Source: Elephas maximus indicus (Eukaryota; Chordata; Mammalia; Proboscidea; Elephantidae). From it: DNA of 64,000 bases. Of this stretch, positions 46,234-58,283 are shown one piece after another. The stretch lies in NCBI RefSeq assembly GCF_024166365.1, contig NC_064838.1, positions 76,586,001 through 76,650,000 on the forward strand, written 5' to 3'. Within the stretch, counting starts at the first letter, position 1; each line of letters starts with the position of its first letter. A program made the position numbers and the translations under genes. The notes beneath the pieces are model-generated. The model made no database searches. It had not been told where the DNA came from and saw only the letters and a program-made list of their open reading frames with translations.

Positions 46234-46955
46234 GGTATTTATATTAAAACAAAATTTGAATCAAGCATTTTATTCAAAATTATCTCTGCAGGTGTAGAGA
46301 GAATCCACGAGAAGAAAGGAATTTCAAAACAAGAGTAGAATATTGGTATAAAAGCAAAGTGTGCCTGGCCAAGGACAAGGTATCTAAAATGACAGAAATG
46401 AGGGATCCATGTGAACTCTGTCAGACACTCTAAGGCAGTTTAGGGGAAGAGATGATTTGCTACCACTTATTTCAAGACACGGAAGACATCTAGGAGAAAA
46501 AGAAAATCAACCTGCCAATCCTAAATAAAATTTGAGTAGGTTGAAGCACTGAACTGAACTAAACAAGAATCTTGGTTTCCCTACATTCACAGCCTGAAGC
46601 AACACTTACATAGCGTGGTTTATTTGGGAAATAGTCCCAAGTGGTAGGAATGTGGGACAGGAAGAATAAAGCAGGGAAAGAGAGGCAATATGAAGATAAA
46701 TCATATCGTTGGCCACGCCCTTGATGACTGATGTGTCTTCTGAGAGACCTTCCATGAACCTTAGGAAACTCGTCTCTGCCTGAGGACAAAGAAGGGACCT
46801 ATTTTTCTATCAGGTCCCATTGTCCTTACAGGTCAAGTGTGGCTGAGCAGGCTGTAACTTCCACATATTTCCAGATTGCACTTCCCCAGATGTCCCGCGG
46901 GTGCCCGCGGCACCCCAAGCTGCAGTCAGACAAGCCCAAGGCCACCACAGGAGTG
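46234..46955. repeat. Segmental duplication, block B copy 2, left of minisatellite
   Basis: Matches 24615-25380 ('gtgtagagagaatccacgag', 'gaggtcaagtgtggctgagc'-type runs). No gene is recognised. It leads straight into the minisatellite. Confidence 0.7.
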
Positions 46956-47887
46956 TATTGAGCAGCGGCGAGCAGGCAGAAAGGCTGTGGTTCGCACCTG
47001 CAGAGAACCGCTGGCCTCTGCCAGGACTGGAGTGAGATGTGGATGAGCGGCGGCGAGCACGCAGAAAGGCTGTAGTTCGCACCTGCAGAGAACCAGGGCC
47101 TCTGCCAGGACTGGAGTGAGATGTGGATGAGCAGCGGCGAGCGGGCAGAAAGGCTGTAGTTCGCACCTGCAGAGAACCGCTGGCCTCTGCCAGGACTGGA
47201 GTGAGATGTGGATGAGCGGCGGCGAGCACGCAGAAAGGCTGTAGTTCGCACCTGCAGAGAACCAGGGCCTCTGCCAGGACTGGAGTGAGATGTGGATGAG
47301 CAGCGGCGAGCAGGCAGAAAGGCTGTAGTTCGCACCTGCAGAGAACCGCTGGCCTCTGCCAGGACTGGAGTGAGATGTGGATGAGCAGCGGCGAGCAGGC
47401 AGAAAGGCTGTAGTTCGCACCTGCAGAGAACCGCTGGCCTCTGCCAGGACTGGAGTGAGATGTGGATGAGCAGCGGCGAGCAGGCAGAAAGGCTGTAGTT
47501 CGCACCTGCAGAGAACCGCTGGCCTCTGCCAGGACTGGAGTGAGATGTGGATGAGCAGCGGCGAGCAGGCAGAAAGGCTGTAGTTCGCACCTGCAGAGAA
47601 CCAGGGCCTCTGCCAGGACTGGAGTGAGATGTGGATGAGCAGCGGCGAGCGGGCAGAAAGGCTGTAGTTCGCACCTGCAGAGAACCGCTGGCCTCTGCCA
47701 GGACTGGAGTGAGATGTGGATGAGCAGCGGCGAGCAGGCAGAAAGGCTGTAGTTCGCACCTGCAGAGAACCGCTGGCCTCTGCCACGACTGGAGTGAGAT
47801 GTGGATGAGCAGCGGCGAGCAGGCAGAAAGGCTGTAGTTCGCACCTGCAGAGAACCGCTGGCCCCTGCCAGGACTGGAGTGAGATGT
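46956..47887. repeat. Minisatellite, 11 units of 84-85 bp
   Basis: Eleven tandem units, boundaries (each at 'ggatgagc') near 46956, 47041, 47125, 47210, 47294, 47379, 47464, 47549, 47633, 47718 and 47803, ending at 47887. Most units are 85 bp. Three, with 'accagggcc' in place of 'accgctggcc', are 84 bp. Variants at 'gcaggcag', 'gcgggcag' and 'gcacgcag' mark unit types. Unit 1 of the segmental duplication has a single copy at 25379-25463. All three minus-strand frames are open through it (46810-47983), because the repeat has no stop in any reverse frame and 85 is not a multiple of three. I regard those frames as by-products. Confidence 0.95.
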
Positions 47888-50425
47888 GGAGCCGTTTGGA
47901 CTTGAAATAATACACAGGAAGCGCTCCAGCCACTTTTCAAACAACTTAAACCCGAACAAACAACTTATTATGGGATAAACCAAAATTCACATCCTGGGTC
48001 CGATGTCCCTGCCCTAACGTTGCTTTGGCGTTTTCCATTTTGCCTCTGCTCAGACCTCACCACCAACTGGTTCCTCAGAATTAGCCACAATGTAAAGCAT
48101 TTGCTTTATGGCCTATCAACATCGAATGAATATGAACCATTGGTTTATGATCCAAATACACAAGATATAAAGATTTATCAACCTTGACATACCTGTGCGT
48201 TCAGAACTTGAGAAGAATGAGACCAATTTCAGCGGCACGTTTGCCCAACATTTCTTTTGGGAGATTTTTCTTCCCACAAAAAAAGGGAGACTGAAGAATG
48301 GGGTAATTATATCTCAGTTAAGTCACTTTAAATTCCATGGAAAATTAAACACCAAACTTACATGTAATTTCTATCCCTGAGACCCGCAGCAGATACAAAT
48401 TTTGGATAGAAAAAAAAAAAAAAGAAGAAGCATTTTCAAAATAAATGTTGGTGATGACATTTATTTCCTATTAGTTACAGAAATCTGGAGAGAATATTCC
48501 TGTCTTCAGGGAATAGTGAAGGACTACACCCAGGACCAACCAAGGCTGATTGGATGGTGAAATTTATTAATGTTTAGTGTGGATAGCATGGATGGTAAGC
48601 ATTTATTCTGACTGCACTGTAAGTTCAGAATGCTGTCTTTGACTCAGAGCTAAAAGAATTTATTTACGAGGAAATCGCTTGGTAAATGAAAATTCAACCA
48701 ACTTATAGTTTTTTTTTTTATAGTAATAAAAACATTGCATCAAACAGAAGAAATTAACTTTGTGTATCTATACGTGCACATATATCTAGATAATATAAAT
48801 TAAATTTTTTCTCTCAAAATATGCTGATTTTAATCCTTCTGAAATGTGATTTGCCCTCTTTTTTACAAGCTTTTGCAAACATTTAAAAAAATAACTTCCC
48901 ACTATTTAAGTAAAATCCATTGAATGATTCCTGTCCTATCCTGGGGCAGATGTCAAAATAAAGCTTTTTTTTTTTTTTTTTTTTTGTATAATATCGGGAA
49001 ATTCATGAAGGAAATAATGATTGTATTCGGTGCATATATGGGGCTTATTAATGGAGATATTGAAGAAGCTGATAGCTGAATAAAATGACTGACTTGCATT
49101 TTATGTAAAGGAGAAAGGATAGCTATAGAGAAAAAGAGGCACAAGTCAAAGAAATTAAGGGATGCTCAAAGTGGAATTCATTGCTCCCTTTCTACTTTGC
49201 TACTACTTGTGTGAGAAGCCTACAGTAGGTAATTAATAGCACGATGTTATGGGTTTGGACATTTTAGTATCAGAGTCTCCGGGACACCAACATGGAGTGC
49301 ATATTTTTTTTTTTTTTAGAGGGAATAGAATGGGTGAATTGTACAGAAAAAAGAAAGGCTTGCTGGTTTTTTTTTTTGTTGTTGTTAAGGTGCAGAATTA
49401 TGACTATTAAGAGAATACAGCTTGGAAGCTGTTGGCAAAATTTCATCTCTGCTCTCACTTTTTGGGTGAAAAAACATGGATCGCAGGAAGAACTAACATA
49501 AAAGTTCCTAGAGTAATTCCGAGAATAGAACTATCAGTCACTTAGGCTTCAAATGTTATCCTATCTTTTCTATTGCTCTCCATAATGTTTTTTTTTTTTT
49601 TTTTTGTACACTGGGTTTATAATGTTAATATAGATTAAGCTTTTAACAGTGTCAGGGTTAGCATGAGTCAAAAGTGATACTTACCCTGGATGTAAACAAC
49701 TAAATAATCAAGATAAATAATATTTTAATGAAATATTTAATGATTAGTGTGCTTACCAACTTCTCATTAAACAGTTAGTACACATATTGTTTAAGACATT
49801 GCTTGCCAACCCCACAACTTGTCAACACTCTCCCTTCTCAACCTTGAGGTCCCTGTTGCCAGCTCTCCTGTCCCCTTCTATATTCTAGTACTTGCCCCTG
49901 GGCTACTGTGCCCTTTTAGCCTTGTTTTCTTTTACGGGACTGTCTAAGCTTTGGCTGAAGACTGAATCTCAGGAGGGACTTCATTACTGAACTAAAAGGG
50001 TATATGAAATATTTTTTTTTAATGATGCAAAAATGCACAATAAATGGTATACCAAAATTTAAATAAAGACAGGATTTGAACCTACAATAGCACACCTGGT
50101 CCTGGTCTTTCTTCAACCTATCAAGATGACAAGCTACTCCAGGAAAAGAAATGCATTCTCTGTAAGCTCACATTTGCATCTCATCCATAGGCCGACTGTA
50201 AATCTTAGTTTTTGCCTTGAGCTATTATAACTATTACTGTCACTCCAATTCACTTTCCAAACAACCTGATTAGAACAGTAAGTTATATGGTAATAAACCT
50301 ACCAGTACAGGGTTTAGAATTAATGACTTTAAATATAGTGTAGAAGAGCTGCTTGAATAACTTGTTATTACTATACTCACTCTGATTCACACTATGCTAG
50401 TGAATATTTCTGATGCTAACTTGTC
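47888..50425. repeat. Segmental duplication, block B copy 2, right of minisatellite
   Basis: Non-coding flank matching 25464-27560 ('gagccgtttggacttgaaat', 'gcatttattctgactgca'). It has several poly-T runs (48964, 49303, 49368, 49588). A stretch at 49745-49990 has no match in unit 1. No gene is supported. Confidence 0.7.
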
Positions 50426-50426
50426 A

Positions 50427-50437
50427 CTTTTTTCCAG
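50427..50437 (+). promoter_or_regulatory. Likely 3' splice acceptor upstream of the OR at 50470
   Basis: 'cttttttccag' ends 32 bases before the ATG, the same spacing as at 11010 and 27605. This supports a spliced 5' UTR and argues that the upstream in-frame ATG at 50413, which lies before the AG, is not the real start. Confidence 0.6.
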
Positions 50438-50469
50438 TTATACTCTCTGAGAATTCACTGCATCAGACG

Positions 50470-51408
50470 ATGGAAAATATCAATAATGTCACTGAATTCA
50501 TACTTTTGGGACTTTCCCAGAACAAGACAAATAAAAGTTTGTGCTTTCTAATATTCTTATTTTGTTACATAGCTATATGGATGGGAAACTTGCTCATAAT
50601 CATTTCCATCAGTTGCAGTCAGCTAACAGGTCAACCCATGTATTTCTTTCTTAATTACCTTGCTTTCTCAGACCTGTGTTATACCTCAACGGTGACACCC
50701 AAGCTACTCACTGACTTACTGAAAGAAAGGAACAGAATTTCTTATGCTAGCTGCATGGCACAGCTTTTTGCTATGCACGTCTTTGTAGGGGGTGAAATCT
50801 TCATCCTTACAATCATGGCCTATGATCGCTATGTGGCCATCTGCAAACCCCTGCACTACACAGTCATCATGAGCAGGAGGAGGTGTCATGTATTGGTCTT
50901 TGCTTGCTGTACTGGGGCATTTCTGCATTCCTTTGCGCAGTCCCTCCTCACTATCAACTTACCCTTCTGTGGCCCCAATGAGATAGATCACTACTTCTGC
51001 GATGTCTATCCTTTGCTGAAACTGGCCTGCACTGACACATACAGTGTCGGGATCCTGGCTGTCGCCAATTCAGGCATGATTGGTTTGGTGAATTTTGTTG
51101 TCTTGATGCTGTCTTACTTCTTGATTTTGTATACCGTCAGGGTTCACCCTGCCAAAAGCCGCAGCAAAGCTCTTTCCACTTGCAGTTCCCACATAACAGT
51201 TGTGGTTCTCTTCTTTGTGCCTATCCTGTACATTTATATTAGACCAGCTGCAACTTCTCCAGAAGATAAAGTGTTTGCTCTTTTCTACACCATCTTTGCT
51301 CCCATGTTCAACCCTCTGATCTACACTTTGAGAAACACGGAGATGAAGAATGCCATGAGGAAAGTGTGGTGCCACAATCCACTTTTTACCGGAAGGCAAA
51401 TGGAATGA
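50470..51408 (+). CDS. OR4P4-like: OR4P4-like olfactory receptor, intact
   Basis: Intronless odorant receptor of 312 residues, OR family 4, likely a ciliary G-protein-coupled receptor of olfactory neurons. All key features are present: N-glycosylation site N6-V-T, GNLLIII (39-45), PMYFFLN (56-62), C95 and C177, [15 protein letters not shown] (116-130) with an intact [24 protein letters not shown] (167-187), [10 protein letters not shown] (233-242), [12 protein letters not shown] (278-289) and a short basic tail. The frame is open 19 codons further up to 50413, but that ATG lies before a splice acceptor and the sister genes start at MENINN. It is the only copy in the window with both an open frame and normal motifs, so it is the best candidate for a working gene. 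Closest human gene from memory: OR4P4. The ligand is unknown. Confidence 0.95.
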   Translation: MENINNVTEFILLGLSQNKTNKSLCFLIFLFCYIAIWMGNLLIIISISCSQLTGQPMYFFLNYLAFSDLCYTSTVTPKLLTDLLKERNRISYASCMAQLFAMHVFVGGEIFILTIMAYDRYVAICKPLHYTVIMSRRRCHVLVFACCTGAFLHSFAQSLLTINLPFCGPNEIDHYFCDVYPLLKLACTDTYSVGILAVANSGMIGLVNFVVLMLSYFLILYTVRVHPAKSRSKALSTCSSHITVVVLFFVPILYIYIRPAATSPEDKVFALFYTIFAPMFNPLIYTLRNTEMKNAMRKVWCHNPLFTGRQME

Positions 51409-51763
51409 AAGGTGCATATACTCCACACTGCACACCCTATTCGAGTTAGTTTGCCCCATCTTAAGTTTATTAAAGCAGGAACTGACCATAAGAAACATAA
51501 GCATAGCCACTGACATCAGTTCATTAATATTATAATTTACCTTGAACTACTTTCTTGTTTCTTTATTGATCTGTGTCTCTTATTTAAATTGTTCCTGGTA
51601 TTTTGAGTTCAACTTTTAAACTTTTCTTTGGTATTTTTTTCTTTGGGTTTTGTTCATAGGTTGCTAGTCAGAGCCCACATTTCTAACCTCTCTGCTTTGA
51701 TTCCAATGAATATCCAAAATTACGTATGCTCCATTGGTATCTTCCACCCAGGTTTAAACGGCC

Positions 51764-51966
51764 CATAGGGTCTATTGGCCCAGGGGTTAAGTGCTCAGCT
51801 GCTAACCAAAGGTCAGTTTTTTGAATCCACTAGCCCCTCCATGGGAGAAAGGTGTGATAGTCTACTTTTGTGAAGATTCCAGCCTTGAAAACTTATAAGG
51901 CTATTCGATTGTGGCCTGTAAGGTCACTAAGAGTAGAATTCTACTGGACGGCATTTTGTTTGGTTG
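51764..51966 (+). repeat. AfroSINE, long form (counterpart of 28573-28767)
   Basis: Diverged SINE with 'ggttaagtgctcagctgcta', 'gggagaaaggtgtgatagtc' and tail 'ctactggacggcattttg'. Confidence 0.8.
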
Positions 51967-54569
51967 TGGATGTATGGTCTATTATTCTCTCTGCATACCC
52001 CATCAAAAAGGGAGCATTGGGAATTTAGAACCACTTTTTTCACTTAGTTCCTGACTTTCTACAGTCATTGAAAAAATGCTAAAACCAGAAATATATATAT
52101 ATTTATATAGTGTTTAAACAATCAAATACCATTTATGTAAGAAATAATAACTATATAGAAAATTCAAAAGTATTTTTCCTAAATAATAGTGATGAAATTA
52201 AGTATTGTGCTTACAAAGGAAACTTCTTAACCTTGTTTTATTATTGTTGTAATTATTACTAGTATCTGTAAATGAACTTTTGGAAAATGATATTTAAATA
52301 AAGATTTTAACGTAAATATTTTATTTGAATTCCCTTTGTACTCTAAAAATATTTTTTATAATCTAAGAACTATAAGCATAACAATTTTGCCACTTATCTT
52401 CATACATGTATAAATAACCTTATAATGTAACATCATAATAACTTATTTCAGTGAGCACAAGGTATTTGTGAAAATATTTTTCTCCTAAAGAAAAGCTACA
52501 GAAAGTGTAGTTTTGAAATGATGACTTAATTATCTACTTTATTTTACTGATGAGTTAACAGGAACTCAGAGGATTAAAACTTTTCCTAACATCAAACTAA
52601 AAGCTCTAGAGGCAGTTAAGTAGTCAAGTAAAGAAAAAACAACAAAAACAAAAAAGAAACAAACAAAAAGTCCATCTTATATTTCTGTATGAGAAAGTGT
52701 AGCTCACAGATCCACATTACCAAATGGGTTCTATATATTTTATCAATATTATTCTACAATTTTTTTCAACTTGAATTTAGATAAATGAAAATATTTTACT
52801 TAAAACTTTTTATTTTTCTGCCTTGAGCTTTGTGCTGTTTTAAGATCTATCTATATGGGATGAAACTGACATCAACTTGCAATATTAGCTAGGAAACTTA
52901 GGGGGCAGTGAGTTTATATTAACAGAGGAGCAACAACTTACAAAAGGAGAGGGAGAATGGTTGTACTACACGAAGAAGGCAATCAGTGTCACTGAACTGT
53001 ACATGGAGAAGTTGTTGAATTGATGTATATTCTGCTGTGTATATTATCAATAACAAAAATTCTATAAACTGTATAAAATATTTACTTAAAAATATTATGT
53101 ATTTTGATAAGTTTGTTTCCAGTGCGCTGTCCTCATTAATCATATAGATTGAAAGTCAAACCAGCCAGGGTAGCAGCATCCATGGCATATCAAGCAGGAC
53201 AATGGAGGCAATTTTTAGGCATATTGAACTTGTGAGAAAGAAGTATGAATGTTGGGAAAAGTAGTAGGTAAGAGGAAAAGGGGAAATGATTTAGATGGCA
53301 TGGGGAATTATGTTCTACACAGCATCCCACCCAGTGCTGTAGTATGCACGTGAGATGTTTTTCCGCTCTTTGTGAATTTCAGCTGTCAATCGCCTCTGAT
53401 AGATTAAGTATCTTGCAGGCTGGACAGTTGAAGCACATCTTAACTATTTATTAGCTTTGTGACCATGAATAATTGATATTATTTGTAAGATGTGACTTTA
53501 CCATAACAACATAACTGTACTAGAAAAATCACCCAAACTAACAAAGAGACATATTTATAAAATGGGTACATATTTCTAGGTCCTGGGGTTATATAGAGAG
53601 ATCCTGGGGGACGGAGGATTCATTAGCCTATGATTTGCGAGACTTGAATTCCTTTTGTTGCAACTATTCAATATTTTGTTTCCTATAAAATTACACAGTG
53701 ATTAGTGTTATGAAAACATGTAAAAGCGGTTTAAGATGGAAGGCTTTAAAATAGATTTTTAAATGTATAAAGGGGTATACACCGTCAGGGCATTTTGTCA
53801 TCCAGCTTTTTCCAAAATCATCTAAAGAACCTTTAGAAAAAAAAGAGAATTTCTGTAAGAAATTTTAACTTGATGTGTCTGTGTGTGTGTTTGTCTGCAT
53901 GATTTGACTATTTTTAATGTAGGTTGACTATTTTTCCTGTAAGAACAGACCTCATGAATAACAGAGGTCTGTTATCATATATGCAGATTCTGTTATAATA
54001 CCAGGAGAAGAATACGTAAATAAACCTAAATCACTCCAAAAGCCTTGGGCCAGTACTATGTTTCCTGTTTCTTCAGTGTCTGGGCTGGCTGACTTGGCCG
54101 TTGGCTGATTGAACCGTGGGAGAAGCCTTTCTTGCCCACAGTCACAGGTATGAAGCCAGCGTGTACAGAAGTAGAAAAATCAGTGAAGTGGAATAAATGA
54201 CAACACTGTGGTGATGTTTAATGTCCAAATGTGTTACTGAAATATGTGGATGATTACATTAGTGTATGAGAATCAGAATTATGCAAAAAAATTTCATATC
54301 TTAATTCAATACATAATTATTGAGTTTCTAATATATGCAATAAAGTTTGCTTGTTACTAGGAAAAAAGCAATGAAATAAACGTAACATACCCCTACCTTC
54401 ATGGAATTTAAAATCTAGTAAAGAATAAAAACTAGGGAAGCAAGTCAGGAAAGGAACTGAAAGAGGAACTTCAGTGATGGCAAGCTGTAGTTCAAGGCTT
54501 GGCTTTTTTTACATGGTCTGGAGTTATCATGAGATGATAATTCATGCGAGTCTTATTTTGCCCTTCAAA
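51967..54569. repeat. Flank between + and - ORs, copy 2, with extra 1.3 kb
   Basis: Matches 28768-30056 except for 52822-54150, which unit 1 lacks. The extra part starts near 'cttgagctttgtgctgtttt' and includes an L1-3'-end-like stretch at about 52990-53060 ('gaactgtacatggagaagtt'). An L2-like remnant is at about 54300-54420. No gene is supported. Confidence 0.65.
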
Positions 54570-55402
54570 TCATTTGCTTTCTTTCCACAAACACCTGATT
54601 GCACCACACTTGCCTTATAGCATTTTCATCTCCATGTTTCTAAGTGTGTAGACAAGAGGGTTGAGCATGGGGACGATAATTGTGTAAAAAAATGTAAACA
54701 CATTATATTCTGGAAAGGTTGTTGCAGGTCTTATAATTACAAATGACAGATGCAAAAAAGCCAGATTGCAACAGTGATGTGGGAACTGCAAGTGGAAAGT
54801 GCTTTGTAGTGGCTCTCTGCAGAGTGTGCTTTCAAATTATACATTATCATAACATAGGAGGCCATCAAAAATAGGAAGATCACTAGTCCCATTAGACCAG
54901 AATTGGCAATGACTAAGAAAACAATTTTATCTGCTCAGTGCAGGCCTGTTTCAACAAAGGGTAGACATCATAGAAATAGTTATCTAATTCACTGAGGCCA
55001 CAGAAAGGTAAAGCAATTGTTAAGAAGAAATAGACCAAGGGAATGCAGAAACCCCCCAGCACACATGACACTATGACAACTGAGTTACATTTTTGCCTGT
55101 TCTCATGATGACATAGTGCAGTGGTTTGCAGATGGTGATGGACCAGTCATAGGCCATTCCTGTGAGGATGGAAGCCTCACAGGGCACCTGTGAAAAAACA
55201 CATGGTAAAAAGCTGTGTCATGAAGTTTTTACAGGAAATGATCTTCCTTTCTGTCAGTAAATTGGTCAGTAGTTTGGGTGTCACAGTGGAGGTGTAGAAA
55301 AGGTCTGAGAGAGCAAGGCAACTAAGGAAGAAGTACATGGGCTGGTTAGTTAGTCAGCTGCTTGGGATAGAAATCATAATAACCAGATTTCCCCACCATG
55401 TA
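54570..55402 (-). pseudogene. OR family 4 pseudogene, antisense, N-terminally truncated (copy 2)
   Basis: Minus-strand odorant receptor remnant, sister of 30057-30888. Read on the reverse strand it shows VIMISIPS near the TM1 end, 'cagcccatgtacttcttcct' (QPMYFFL), [16 protein letters not shown]-like sequence at 55110-55170, and a TM7 region 'caaccctcttgtctacacac' (NPLVYTL). The reading frame is broken in several places and the N-terminus before TM1 is missing. Its right end adjoins a SINE remnant ('gccacgagggctccttagcc'), exactly as in the other copy. Confidence 0.85.
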
Positions 55403-55459
55403 GAAAGGTAACATAGTGCCACGAGGGCTCCTTAGCCTGAAATTGTCATTATTATTAGG

Positions 55460-57300
55460 GAGCTAGAAATATAAAATACAAATATAGGTGGGAGTTTATA
55501 CATGATGAATCATTCATTGGTCTACTAGGAAGGTGACATGAAAAGGAAGAATTGCCAAGAAGGAAATAAAGCCTCTTCTGTGGCTTTAGAAATGGAGAAA
55601 ATTGGAGATTCATACAATTATTTAGTGACATTTTTTGGTTAGAATATCAGAAAGCATTGAACTAGCAGGGATATTAATTTTCTATCAATAAATGCAAACT
55701 GATTGGCTTTTTCTGAGTTCTCCAATAACCTTAGTTTCTGCAGAGGCTAAATTTCATGTTTGAGACATAATATCTTGTTTTATTGTCAGGGGAAGGATAC
55801 GGGGGAAATAATTCAGATTTTTTTTTCCTGTGCACATGATTAAAATAATGGTTTTATGTCCTTTCAAATTAAGATGCCGTTACTTTAGCAGCTGTACAAA
55901 CTGTATTTTAATTATTATTTAAAAAATTAAAAATAGACATTTTATTTATAGGTGAGGAAATATTTATACAGTAAAATTGGAGGTGTGCTAAGAACCCTTC
56001 CTTCTCAATGGTTCGCCTATAAAAAAAAAATAGCTAATTCTAAATCATAAAATTTTACCACAGAAATAAATTCATTTGTTTTGTTAAATTTGTATTTAAA
56101 CCTCTGGACCTGCTGGAGTCAAAAAGGCTCTGTAAAGAGTGAAAGCCTTAAAGCAGCTTAGATGCTTCTACCTCAAGCCCCGTTTTGAATGTCCTATCAC
56201 TCTTTGTTATACACAAAAAACATTTCCGCTAGCATAGGTGTTTTGATTTGTGTGCTTACTCACAAGTTTTAGTTCAGACATTAAACAGACTTTGCTGAAG
56301 AGACAAATTAAACGTTTAGGGTTTTGTACATTTTGCTCTGCATGACCTAATTATGAACAGTGGTTTCTTTTGCTTTTTTTTTTTTTTTTTTTCTTTCTCT
56401 CTCCCTGCCCTTTGTTTTCTATAAAAACACCCAGCTTGCTTTTGTTCAGAGAAGTACCTCCTAGTTCTTGCTGGGAAGTATACTTCCATCCATGGATTTT
56501 TTCTGAAACCAGATAAACTGTATAAAATCACCTTGTAAAATATATATATATATATATACACATATACGTATTTAACAGTTTATGTTTCCATTTTCAGTGC
56601 AATGGAATTTTTAATTTGGAGGAAAACATAGTTAACTTAATCTATAAATAGAGAGGTAAGGATGGGATTTAAAATTAAGTTGATAAGAAAATATAGCTAC
56701 AAAATTAGGACAGAATATGTACTATAAATTTTAAGGAAAGGGGTAAAAACCTGATGATGTATTCTGAGGCCTAAAATTATACAGCTAATTGGATGATGTG
56801 GTCATCAATTTTATGTTATGTTTCCAAATTATCAGAAGCTTTGGTCAACACCAACTGCAATGGCTAAGTTTTCATAAATTGTTCCTGTTAATTTAATGTA
56901 ATATTTACTGATTGATGCGGAGATTCAAACTGCCTTTATCTATTCTATATATGTATTTTGACAAAAATCCATTCTATTTAAAATGAAGGGATTTGACTAG
57001 TGGATCTCAAAGTTCACTTCCTAGTCAAAATGAATTTAGGATTATGCAATTTTATTTTCTATATGGCAGTAAATTTTATTGTGCTGTGCTATTGACAACT
57101 GTTAGAACATTAATTTAGTAACAGTAACATTTAGATAATAAATTCAAACATTAATGCTTCCATAGTTTATAAAATAATGGTCATTCTTCGATTTGTTTGA
57201 GCTTCACAACCATTTTTGCAAAGTCTGAGCAGGTTACCCCATTTTACAAATAAGGTAAATTCAGGGAGATAAAATGAGTAGTATCCAAATTCGCACACTG
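55460..57300. repeat. Segmental duplication, block E copy 3
   Basis: Matches 6563-8520 in direct orientation and includes the segment that is inverted in unit 2 (56611-57226). Here the antisense OR runs straight into block E without block D. A MIR-like remnant is at about 57215-57290 and a TA microsatellite at 56541-56560. No gene is supported. Confidence 0.8.
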
Positions 57301-57621
57301 CGGTATAACTCAGTAATTTTGTCCAGGTCCCAATTATTTGTCTACCCATAAACATTTCCCCATAAACTATCTATGAACTTTCTCTCTGTTTTAGGCAGTA
57401 TTAGGATTCTTTAGGGTTTTATGGCAAATCGATAAATTGTTACAAAAATGTGGAAACAGAAATGCACTTCCAATTTCAAAAACTGTGAGAAAATTCACCT
57501 GAAAAATAGGATATGGTGAGTCAAGAGGCAAAAAAATGTAAAACTGTCTTCTGCTCCACTTTTTAACTATCACTTTATTTTGTTGTTAAGTATATAATTT
57601 TAATTGAACTACCTGTAGAAA
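57301..57621. other. Unique-looking flank, empty sites of two unit 1 insertions
   Basis: Matches 9063-9399 but without the RTE piece (8527-9063) before it and without the SINE (9400-9566) after it. It serves as the empty-site reference for both. Confidence 0.7.
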
Positions 57622-58050
57622 TAGGAGCTCCTGGGCGGCAGAAACCTCCTTGTGTTGGACTACTAGCCCAAAAGTTCTGAACCACCCAGTAGAGCCTTGG
57701 ATCCCTGGTGGGGCAAAGGTTAAGTGTTCATCTGCTAACCTAATGGTTGGAGGGAGATTCAAAGCCTTCAGAGTCACCAAGGGAGAAAAGACCTGAGGAA
57801 CTGCTCCTGTAAAGATTAAAAAAAAAGATTACAGCCTAGAAAACCCTATGGAGCAATTCTATTCTGTCCTACATGGTCACTATGTGTTGGAATTGACTTG
57901 TGGTCACAAAACCACAACAGAAGTGCCTCAGGAGACAAACCTGGCAATCTGCTTCTGAAAGGCCACAGCCTCGAAGACCCAGTGGAGCAGTTCTACTCTG
58001 CACATATGGGGACAAAATGAGTAGGTATGGGTTCCAGGGCAACTAACAAC
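57622..58050 (+). repeat. Composite of nested AfroSINE pieces (counterpart of 9577-9996)
   Basis: Same order of pieces as in unit 1: a head 'ggagctcctgggcggcag', a second head near 57712-57760, body and tail near 57895, then a third partial tail ending near 58045. Confidence 0.75.
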
Positions 58051-58283
58051 AGTAGCAACAGCCTGTAGAAAGAAAAAAATTTCGGTTTTAAAATCTCGGC
58101 GTTTTACCCTCACAAATCGCTGTGAAAATGTCAAACGAGCAATCAAAAAAATAGCCAAACCAATCATATGGACCCCTTACAGACAGCTTTTATTGTATAC
58201 TTTTTAAATATGTATTTATCATCAGGTAAATTTTTCATTTTATTTTACAATAAAATAATTTTGAGGTAGCATACATTCCACTG

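Noticed and set aside
46956-47887. CRISPR array
   Set aside because: Units are directly adjacent and nearly identical along their whole length, with no unique spacers, in a mammalian genome. It is a minisatellite.
46810-47983. Three long minus-strand open frames (335-385 codons) as protein genes
   Set aside because: They lie on an 85-bp minisatellite, overlap each other in three frames with the same repeated peptides, and have no counterpart at the single-copy locus at 25379.
50413-50469. Upstream ATG at 50413 as the start of the intact OR
   Set aside because: It lies before a conserved splice acceptor (AG at 50436-50437), and all sister genes start at the MENINN/MEKRN position.
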